Assembly: GCA_004794655.1 (NCBI GenBank)
Contig: SMMW01000650.1
Coordinates: 124,001-188,000 of the forward strand
Source of the DNA: Marisa cornuarietis
Taxonomy: Eukaryota > Mollusca > Gastropoda > Architaenioglossa > Ampullariidae
Length of the DNA: 64,000 nt
Direction of reading: 5' to 3'
The notes under the pieces are model-generated. The model did not search any database, was not told where the DNA came from, and worked only from the letters and a program-made list of their open reading frames with translations. Positions 49,910-60,489 of the stretch are shown in pieces. A program made the position numbers and the translations under genes. The stretch's first letter is position 1. Each line of letters begins with the position of its first letter.

Positions 49910-50957
49910 GGCGATTTAAGCCTGTCTGTGTGCTTTCTTGTCATCGTCTTTAAGATAAGCGCAAGTGCAAAATTATTTTTTAATTAAAAAAAATATTCAT
50001 AAAAGCTTAACGAGAGCTGGTCCGGTTCACGAGGTACAACCCTTTGAGTTCTCATCCGGGCGTCAAATGACGTCAAACAAGTAGGTCCGCTGATTGGACA
50101 ACATGTTGGCACGCGCTCTAAGCTCTCGCACTCCAGTGACGTCATTAATTCAACTAGAGGTCCGTTCAGATTTGATTTTTTAAAAATACGTTTCTTTATG
50201 CATTTTTTGGTAACAAACTAATAGTTTTTGTTTTATTTACCTGCCAACAGCTAAGGGCTTACTTCCATTGTCAGTGTTTGCTACTCGCAGGACCCAGATA
50301 CTGTGTTATGTAGCCTTATGACCAGCGTAAAGTCTGAACGACCAGTCAGACCCGCAGGTTATGTGGTAGGCAGATGTTTCCTGCCCTCCAGTATTGGGAA
50401 CTAGTACCGTAACTGAGTTACGGTCGTGGGCTAAGATACAAAAGCGTATGAAATCTATTTTTTCAATTCAAGGTCCGCTCACCTCTTCAAATTTGTAGAC
50501 ACCTTTATGAGCAGAACGAAGCAAATAAGCAAATATATGAACTCTAAAATAAATATGGCATGAGGCCACAGCCATTGACCGAAGGTGTAATAAAAGACAA
50601 GTACCTCCGAGGTAGTAGGGGTGGACGTGGTTGTGACAAACCGCATGTCAACAGCAGTGTAAGAATCATTCAAAACATGCAAGTTATTTAATTGTTGAAA
50701 AAGTAAGACTATTTATTTCTCGTGGTTATTGTCAAATAATTTCCATAGTCAGCCTCCATTGGTCCTTCGGAACCTAACGACACAGATTACCGACTATTTA
50801 AAAAAAAAAATGCAATCCACCCCCTTGTCGGAAACCTCACAACTTTCTTCCTGATGTTCCATACGTAAGCGAATCGCAGTATTGGCAGTAGACAACTTTT
50901 TATGGTGAGTTCGAGAGGGAAAGCTACAATAGACTAGAAGGGCAGACAACCCGTGCT
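49910..50957. other. Intergenic between the 3' ends of L2 and L3
   Basis: No gene recognised. A TTTATT (AATAAA on the minus strand) near 50712 could serve L3. Confidence 0.35.
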
Positions 50958-52289
50958 TTAGATTTCGCTCAGGCAGAGGTTGCAGAACTTGCGGCAATAC
51001 TTGAAGCCGAGTTCATCGTGTCCACAGATAGGAGTCGCTGTCTCGTTCATCAGCGCGCAGTCTCGCAGGGGCATCATGTCGTTGCAGACGCTCGGGTGCA
51101 GAGTGGCTGAAGGACAGAAAAGAAAAAAGAAAGTGAGCAAAGATTTTTTTAAAATATTATTTTGATGTTGATTAACCTTTATAGTCCCAGCGTATTATCT
51201 CGCCATTATCAGTCCAACACAACTGCTGGGCTGAAGGCGAGGGTGGCGACATAAATTTGCTGAGAAAGGCAGGGGTAACCTCGGGATGGGGGGGGGGGGA
51301 ATTTGTTCTTCCACAAAGTCTGGCGAGATACCGAGCTGAGACTGTGTTTCAAAGGGTGCGTCCTCTATGTGAAGCGGGATAAAATATTATTTGAAGGAAT
51401 GGGACACATATTTCAACGGATGTTCAATAAAAACAATACTAAAATTAACTTACAGAGCACCAAATCCCAGCCCATGGGCAAGTGCATGGCTCTTTACAAA
51501 GAATGATACACACGATAAATAAATTAATGGAATGCCAGGCTTGTTGTTCTGAAGATGACACGCTGTTCTTAGACCAACATGTTGAAGGGTCACAGTTTAA
51601 ATCTACAGATCGTACAGTCATTTTTCAAAAGCAGAAAAAAATAATAAATAATCAAGAACGTACTCAACGTAGATAACATCGTCAGGAGATTACTGGTATC
51701 CACGTGATCACCAAGAGAGATTTCATTACAATGTTAAATGACTGTATGGCGATGACGCAGCGAGGACTTGTATAAACAAAGAAACTGTCGTGGTACTAGT
51801 TAAAGAAGACTGTCCGAAGAAAGTTGAAATATATGAAGAAGTCTATCATATATCTGAAGAAATCTGACAGATATTTGAAGGGACGTGTCGTATGTTTAAA
51901 GAGGTGCATCATTTATGTTAAGAGATGTGTCTTCTACCTGACAGCAATGACATATACTTAAAGGGATGTGTCATATATTTGAAGGGGTTTAAATAAATGG
52001 CTAACACATCCACTTATATGTTTAAAAAAAAATTCCGGTAAATGATATGACATACGACAGCCTGTTTCGTCGGAAAGGTCGCCGCAGTCGTTGTCGCCAT
52101 CACATTGCCAAGAGATTGGGATGCACTGGCCGTTACGGCACGTGAACTGGGTACTGTTGTCACATGCTGCAAGAAGCGTAGGGGGTGTTAATCAGGGTGA
52201 AGCAATGCTTGTTACACTTTGCCACATCCTCGTACAACCTTGTACAAAGGCGCGCAGAGAAAAATAGACACGCACGCACGCACGCACAA

Positions 52290-52323
<34 letters not shown>

Positions 52324-55300
52324 TCTCCCTCTCACACACACACACACACACACTCTAGACTTGTACAATAACAAGAGACATAACAGGAAATAAAGAAATG
52401 TTGGTAAAACAAATATACAGAGAGAGAGAGACGGGGGGGGGAAGAAGGAGGAATAGTTTGTGTCTCTTTCTTCCTGGCAGAAGCACATCGCCTTACGGTT
52501 ACTCACGAAAGCTAATGACTACTCACAACAGCCTTCTTCGTCACTGCCGTCAGTACAGTCAGCGCCACCGTCGCACTTCCAGCTGGAGGGGATACATCGC
52601 GAGTGGTCGGCACACTGGAACTGGTACGAATTGCAGGTGTTCCCTGTAGGTCAAAGAAGGTTGTTTGTTGACTGTGCTGCTACAACATCCACCTTGCCTT
52701 TTCACAAGCACCTTATGATATCATAGAGGGTTTTAAAATGGCGAGCAATCGCGGGAGACCCTACGATGTTGTAATATGATGGACGTACACTTACCTTGCA
52801 TACGCACGACGCATATCACACACACGTAACACGCTTGACGAGCCCCCACAGATAACGATGAAAATGAAGATGAAGATTTTACAGGAGACAAAGATCTTGA
52901 TGTTTTCCTTTTTCCATCCGTCCATGGAACAGTGTTTCTCTTCTTTTTTACGTCATCCCTTCTCGGAAATGACGACGAACAAATGACGCACACAAGACGT
53001 CAAAAACACAAGACACCATTCACACAGGAAACAATACAAGACCTACCCCTAACTCATTACAGGTGTCGTGAAGAGCAGAATCCCGAGGTTTTCAACGTAG
53101 ATGAGGAGTTAAAGGTCAAGGTGCTGACTGGACACAGATAAAGTGGAGACAGGATGGGGTGGGGGGTTGGACTGGGCGCTATTGAGCAACGAAACCGGAT
53201 CATTCTCGACATAAATGAGGAATGATGTTGAGGTAGACGGGGAGAGGAGGGAGCTAACGTGATAATTTTGTCGCGTCAACGCTGTGGACTTGCTGGATCA
53301 TGTGATCCAACCCAGCGGTCCATTAGAAATATGTTCGTGATTTGCGTATAACAGCTAGTGAACTGTGACACACAACATACAGGCCTTTAGCACAAGAGCA
53401 CTAACTGATTGTTCTTGCCTGAAGAGAATTAACCCCCCCCCCCCAAAAAAAAATATCCACGGAGACACGAACTAATATCAGTTGTTCTCGCTTTCCTGGG
53501 GAAGAGACGTTTTGAACAGCTTTATCATGTTTCGTTTCGGCTGAAAACAATTTACATTTGTATCTAAATTTTAACTCCTTTTCTTTTCTTTCATTTTAAA
53601 TTAAATAATACTGCACGACAGCAATTCATCATTGAAAAATAGTTTATTTTATTAATTTAAATATACTTTTGTGATTGTGATTTATTTATTCCTTACAAGG
53701 TGATATCGTTCCTTCATTTCAACTTACCGCAATCGCTCTCATCAAAGCCAGTTCCACAATCGTTGTCGCCATCACATAGCCAACTGTCTGGGATACACTT
53801 GTAGTTGTCGCATTGCACCTGGTCCGATCCACAGGTCACCAAATCTATATGTAGAGGAAGATAATTATTTTAAATAAGGATAAAGCCTCTAACGGGACTT
53901 GGAAATCTCTAAAAATGCAACTGATCATGCCGAAAGTCTGAACTTTCCTGTAACAGCGGTAAATATTTACCAGGGCAGCACGGTAAACAAAATGGTGGTT
54001 AGGCTACAAGGAGGAAATTGAATAATCGAGGGTAGGTAGTTTCATTAACTCACTGGAGTCGTGCCCCTTCGGCACAGGCCGTTCTAGCTGGACGCATGAA
54101 TTTTTGTCATTTTCAAAAAATTGTAAAAATATAACCATGTAGGATATAGCTATGGATTTTGATTTGTTAGATAGATAAATATTAGTAGAATTCACATGTT
54201 TTACCTGAATTCGCATGAAGCTCGACTATTTTTACAGTTAGATATCCGGGAGGGTAAGTAAACGCTATCCCATAATAAGTTGTTTTGGAGTAGACTACCA
54301 CAAGAAACTAGGTCCTAAGGCCACAAATATGGCCCCCAACCCAGTTTATGTCAGAAACACACGTGGAATGATCCTGTGCAGCAAGCACGTCGGTTTAGTG
54401 ACTAGGTCTAGAAAATTCTAAATTTCGTCGAAGAAACAATCGAGTAAATAATGCCAAGGAAGGTAACTCTAGATAAATGATTCCTTAAGCGATTTCCGCA
54501 GTTAGCTCCCTTTTTTTACCTATAGAAATCGAAGAAAAAATAGTAAACACCCTCCGTAACATGTCTTATGGAGCGACTTCAGCCACTCACGCGGGCCTCC
54601 GTAAAACGCTCTACGGAGTGACTTCTATGTTTCGACTTGACGAGGTTTCAAACGCGGTATAAGCAATGACAGGAAGCTAGTATATAATTTGGATAAGTAG
54701 TGAGGAGTTTCATCAAACAGCAAATTTTGGTCGCAGAGAATGAAAGGGAGTCACGAGTTCTTTAGAGATATTCAGAAAACTTAGATTTTCACAAATCAAG
54801 TAGAAGTCAACTTCGCTGGCAGGAGCAGGTGTAAGCAGGGCTGTGTGTTTTTTCAATAGCTGGCAACAGAGCCTTAAAGATCCGAGACGGATTTTATTTT
54901 AATATATAATAGTGTATCGTTTTTTGACTGATATTTGAAACACCAAAACATAACTTCTTGTCTGTGAAATTATATCAGGTATCGCAAACATCATTAACCA
55001 TCTCACCAAGCCCAGTTAACTATCACAGCAAACTTAATGAACTAACTATTAAAAAGTCCAGTTAACTGTCTCATCAAACCCAATTAACTCTCTAAATATT
55101 GAAAAAGCCCAGTTAACTTTCTAAATATTTAAAAATAGCTCAATTAAATATCTCAGTATTAATTATCAAAGACGGGGATGAAGATGACGTGCTCACGGCA
55201 GTCGCTTTCATCGCTGTTGTCACCACAATCGTCTTCAGCATCGCAGATGTGGGTGGCAGGAATGCAGGGACCGTTACGACACTTGAACTGATGCTCGCCG

Positions 55301-57546
55301 AGGCATTCGCACTCTGGAAAGAAAAAGCGTGTGACCTTTGGGGACGAGCATATAGGGTCAAGGTTAACAGCTAGGCGGAAAGAATGACAGGTGAGTGAAA
55401 AGACAGGTGGGGTAGAAAGTGTGGCAGTCCAACGAATGGAATGCTATGACTGCATTACAACACAGTAGACACCCACACAAACCACTTCCCACCCTCCAAC
55501 CTACACACAAACACACGTACTACACTTTTTGTGTTTTAATCACAAGACTGGTCAGCGATTATTTGATATTTTTAATAATCACCACTTAGCGTGCTGTGAT
55601 TGATTGATTGATCGATCAAGGGATCGATCTGGTGTGGTAGCGAGGGAGTGAACACAAAAAAGTTCCTGAATATCATCAAATGATAACAAATGAACAAAGG
55701 CTAAACATTACCCTAAGCTACTTACGACAGTCCCTCTCGTCTGAGCCGTCGTAACAGTCGAACTGCGTGTCACATGTCCAGTCCCTGGGGATGCAGTCAC
55801 CGGAGCTGCACTGAAACTCTCTTTCGCCGCAGGTGGCGTCGTCTACACAACAAGAAAAGCATTCACAGGGTCAATAAAAGGTCAAAATTATCACCTGTAC
55901 TGTTGAATATTACAGAACAGAAAATCCACTAGAAAAAAAGAAAGAAAGAAAGAAACAAACAAACAAACAAACAAAAACAAAAAACAGAAAAGAAAAAGAA
56001 GAATGGTTCATCGTAGGTGACCACATTGTTTGAAAGTAGTATTTCTAATGTGAAAGTTAAATATAAAGGCGTTACAGTTTTAATAGTGTTTCAAGTGGTT
56101 CACCTTCTCTAGAGTAGGCCATGTAAATGGCGGACTTTCTCCTAACACCGTCTTTACATTTTGGGTACAATGAAGACTTCTACCCACTGTTCATGTAGAC
56201 TTGCCACATGGTTCTGGACCCCATCCCAAAGTTTTTGAGCAAAGTTTTAAACACGCTTTAACCTGACATTGTAATCACTTATGCTATGAGACATACTGAG
56301 CTCCGATGTATCTACGAATTTAATTTCGGATGGACTGGCCTTTGACCTCTTCGTGGTGTCTCTCTTGAACTAGTGTCACTATCTTTATCTGAACACATGT
56401 CATGAAGTGACCTTAGGATGTACACTGCATTCGTCTTGAATAACCTTGTTTACTTATCTCTACCTCAGCACAATCTTTTGAAGAAGCAATAAAAAAATAA
56501 TATCAAATAATTTTAATCCGACAAGTAGATCCTAACATTTCCAGGTTAATGGCTTTAAGGGCCTTCTTAAAGGTCCAGTGAAGGGCAACATTTTTGTGAT
56601 GACTGGGGGAAGCTGGGTGCACGATACTACTTCCCCCAAATCTGGGCGAAAACCTTCCTTCCTTTCTGGAGATGCTCGCTTCCAAACATCCACTTGCACA
56701 GAAAATGGTCAACAATACAAACATTAAGACTGTACATGTTTAATTTGTGAAGGCCTCAGTAAATGCCTGACTATATGTTAATTATGTGTATCTATGTACA
56801 ACTGTAAAGTCACCGTTTAGATCTCTTTATATGTACGGTAAAGTTTGTAGGCGAACAGAAGAGCTGTTTCCCAGACTTTGAAAAATAGTATCCTGCTCCG
56901 AGTTGTATCCATTCTTTAAAAAAATTTTGTAACCCACTAGACCTTTAACTGAATGCTCTTGTCCAATATGTGACTACGAAAAATGTTAACATGACGGTGA
57001 CATCAAAACTATTGAAATAAAGGCAAATGCCCAACATCATATACACAGATAAGACCTTTCAACTGGACAAATATTGACTAACATATGACCACGTCTGGAA
57101 AAGTTTGTACCTGACCACTATAAACAAACTTTTTCCAAACTTGATCACACGTTCGTCCGTATTTTTCCGGTTCAGAGCGGCCTGTAGGAGGACCATTAGG
57201 AGGGAGTATGCTTTTTTCTCATTATTTATTAACGAGTGTTTTTCTTCTATTTAAATCGGAATAACCCTATTGTTCACGATTCATTAGTTTTAAACGCCAA
57301 AGTGTTAAAGCTTTACCATAATGAGAAAAACTAAGCTTGTGTCCATGTCTGTTTTGGAAGCAATAGTTTAGACAGTTGCATCTGGGTCTTCAAAAGTTGT
57401 ACAGGTAGATGTGCACAGGTAGGATGTAACTCACCTTGTCGTTTCTCAACAACGTGTCGTTTCCTTTCTTGATTCTTCTGCTTCTTTAATTTGATTGCTT
57501 CTGTGATTGACAGGACCAGAAACGCAACTAACACAACTTTCAGCAT
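50958..57546 (-). CDS. Secreted five-LDLa plus ShKT-like protein L3, complete
   Basis: Exons in transcript order: 57435-57546 (signal peptide), 55726-55842 (LDLa a), 55197-55313 (b), 53728-53844 (c), 52527-52643 (d), 52056-52166 (e), 50958-51106 (C-terminal). All introns phase 1; 840 bp, 279 aa. Start [17 protein letters not shown] is a clear signal peptide, followed by a very basic pro-segment and EKRQ, a probable furin-type site that would leave an N-terminal Gln. Each module keeps six cysteines and C-D-x-x-x-D-C-x-D-x-S/F-D-E; module b carries an extra cysteine (ECEC). The last module has six cysteines spaced [26 protein letters not shown], like ShKT, and the protein ends seven residues later. 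A TATAAAAG on the minus strand at 57656-57663 is well placed. Module order matches L1 and L4. Function unknown. Confidence 0.9.
52262..52350. repeat. (CA)n and (CGCA)n simple repeats
   Basis: A CGCACGCACGCA run passes into two CA runs separated by a CTCT block, in the L3 intron between modules d and e. Confidence 0.9.
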
Positions 57547-57655
57547 GGCTGCTACTCGGATCACCTTACCTCGAGTCGAAAATGTAACAGTTTTGTTTGC
57601 CTACCCCTCAACGAGACTTGTCAAAAATATGGTTATCTTATGAAAAGTATTTTCT

Positions 57656-57663
57656 CTTTTATA
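57656..57663 (-). promoter_or_regulatory. Candidate TATA box of L3
   Basis: TATAAAAG read on the minus strand, 110 bases upstream of the L3 ATG, leaving room for a leader of about 80 bases if transcription starts 25-30 bases downstream. Confidence 0.55.
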
Positions 57664-59236
57664 CGTCTGATTGTGAAGTCACGTGCTGTCTTGACCTGAA
57701 GTTTTTTTAATAGTCTCAGAACAATGCATGCCTATTATCTCTCAGAGGATTTAGTTCTTTTTAAAATTTTGGACTTGTTACCATTTTTTGAACGCTTTAT
57801 GCCTGGCGACAGATTTGCAGCCAGACAGCGATGTCTTCAACAGTTGCAGAAAAAAACAAAGTTCGGCTGAAGATCCGGGGGGGGGGGTTGTCATAACTGT
57901 ACAAATTAGAATGTTTACCCTTATTCTTTGCTTTATTGTCGTTTTTTTTTGGGGGGGAAGGGGTAAGGGATGGGAAGTCTATCGTGCGGCAAAAGATATG
58001 AGGAAATATTTAGGAAAGGTTTAATAATAATAATAATAATAAAGGCTTACTAATCATGGCCGCCGAGTACTAGCTGTATTTCTGACATGCTGCTTTGCGT
58101 TTTGAAAGGCCTGTCAAAAGACAGGAGGTTTAGTGACTTCTCTCGATGGATCAAAAGTCTTAGACATATTGGTCTCATGACGGATTTCGGATAATCAACA
58201 TCTTAGTTTTTTTTTTGTCAGATGAGATGTTGGTGGACTGTAGATAGTCAAAGTCTTAGAGCAGTCTTTGGTCAGACTTTCTGTTGACAGAAATGACAGT
58301 TCAATGGATGTCGAAGGTTGTCTGTTATTTGACTGGTCGAAAGCTCTAAAACTCGACCCATGGATAGTTACCGAAAAAGACTTATCTACTGCTCACCGTA
58401 CTTTCGCTTGCTTTTAGACCATCGCCATGTCAGTGTGACCGTGTCCAGTTTCTGACCCTGCATTCCCTACTTCTCTACAAGATGGCCTCGATCTCTGTAA
58501 AGTCCGAAGTTTCACTTTTTATCTCTCATTTCCCAAGAAGCTGCATAATGGCATGAGTTCTAGACTTAATATATTATCAGTATCTTCTTCGTTATATCTC
58601 TAATTTAAACCATGCAGTTTGGATTCTGGTCATCGTTTTGGTAAGCTCCAGAACTGTGATTACCGCACTTAGCTATGGAGCTGAAGATCGGTGGTTCGAG
58701 ACCTGACCGGACCTGTGGCTGAAAAACGTTTTCTTCCCACCCAGTAATTATAGGGATCTGATTATCAAGGGAGGTAAAACAGCGGAAAGAGAGTGAGTTT
58801 CGCCTCTCACATGCTGTGTTCTAGACACAGTGATCCACTTAAATTATTACTCCTACAGGCACCGTGATAGAGGAATCACCGCCTTTCCATTTTCTATTGG
58901 TCTGATGTTACCCCCAGGATCCACATTCCTGTCGAAGATGCTTATGTGTCAGCCGAAGTCAACTTTCTTTTCATCCGTTCATGAGAAACAAGAGGGAAAG
59001 ACCCCCCCCCCACCACCACCAAGCCGATCATTTTGAATGACTGTAGAATAGGAGAATGATTTTATTCTTGATTATTGCTTTAAAAAAAATTCATCGACAG
59101 ACGAAAAAAAAGTCTTCAAATTTTTGGTGTCGTCGCGTGACAGTTTCGTACGTGCTCGGAAGAAGAAAAGAAAAGAAAAACAAATAAATTAAAAGAAGTA
59201 AACTTTCTTTAATCACTGCGCCAGTGTCATCTTTTT
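57664..59236. other. Intergenic between L3 and L4
   Basis: No gene recognised. Contains a short (AAT)n at about 58023-58041 and a possible SINE of the 32830 family at about 58665-58830. TTTATT at 59061 is a candidate minus-strand polyadenylation signal for L4. Confidence 0.4.
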
Positions 59237-60447
59237 TCAGTTTTCTGTATCATCCGTGCAGATGTCGCAGAACTTGCGGCAGTACTTGAAGCTGAGGTCA
59301 AAGTCGAGGCAGATGGGGTCAGAGGTATCGTTCATCAGTACGCACCCTCGCAGAGTCATCACATCATTGCACACATTCGAGTGCATGGTGGCTGGAAGTA
59401 ACAAGAAATAATTTAGTCTTATTCCAGTCTTTATATTTCCTTAATTTGATCTCGCGTAAGTAAAATGGGAAACATTGATGAACGACTGGCTGGATTTGAT
59501 GAACGTGAGGAACCTTAATGAGGATAAGAAAGGAAAAGGAAGATAGATAATAAAACAGAAAAAAAACAGAAAAAAGCAGTTCGATTCTTTATACCGTTTT
59601 ATAAAGACAGTAGCAGACATCAAGAAACAGGAGAGCGATGGGTGAGATATCTTTACACACAACAAATGCCTTCGATATCTGAAGTCGTATAAGTTTTTTT
59701 CTATATTCTCAATCCTATTTTTAAAAAAGTTGTTCGTAATTTTCCTGTTTGTTGTGTTTGTGGTCATGTGTAGGAGGTAAGAAATTAAAGGAGTTAATTT
59801 TCTTTTTGGTAAGCATCAACTGCCTACATTTGGTGATCCTCCTCTCAGCTACTTTTGATTTCATTGTGGTTCTCGTCATCGTGATCATCACCGCAGCCTT
59901 TATTCATCATATACATCATCACTACACAATTATTATCGGCAACACTGTCATCGGTCTGTACGCACAAACCCACCCGCAGAGATCATGAGCTGGGTTCACA
60001 CAGTCTTGTCATATGCTGTGAGCTACGTACGACAGTTTTGCTGGTCACAAGCTTGTCACAAGCTGTGAACTACTTACGACAGCCAAGCTCGTCGGACGAG
60101 TCACTACAATCGTCGTCGTTGTCGCACCGCCATCCAGTTGGAATACACTTGCCGTTGGTACACAGAAAACTGTCGGTGATGTTGCACTCAAGGTCTCATC
60201 ATGCGAAACAAGAAGATATATCATCATTAATGTCAAGAGGTAAATAACACAGAAGGATCAAGTGATGAAGAACGTGAAGACAGATAAGAGAAGCAAAAAA
60301 TAAATAAATAAACAACAACAGTAAAGTTAAGAGGGGGAAAATAATCAAAGAGAGGTGAAGTGAAACGTATCCGAACGCGAGCGCGCGTGCACACACACAC
60401 ACACACACATGAAGACACAACTCACTAAAACACCCACGATAATACAC

Positions 60448-60489
<42 letters not shown>

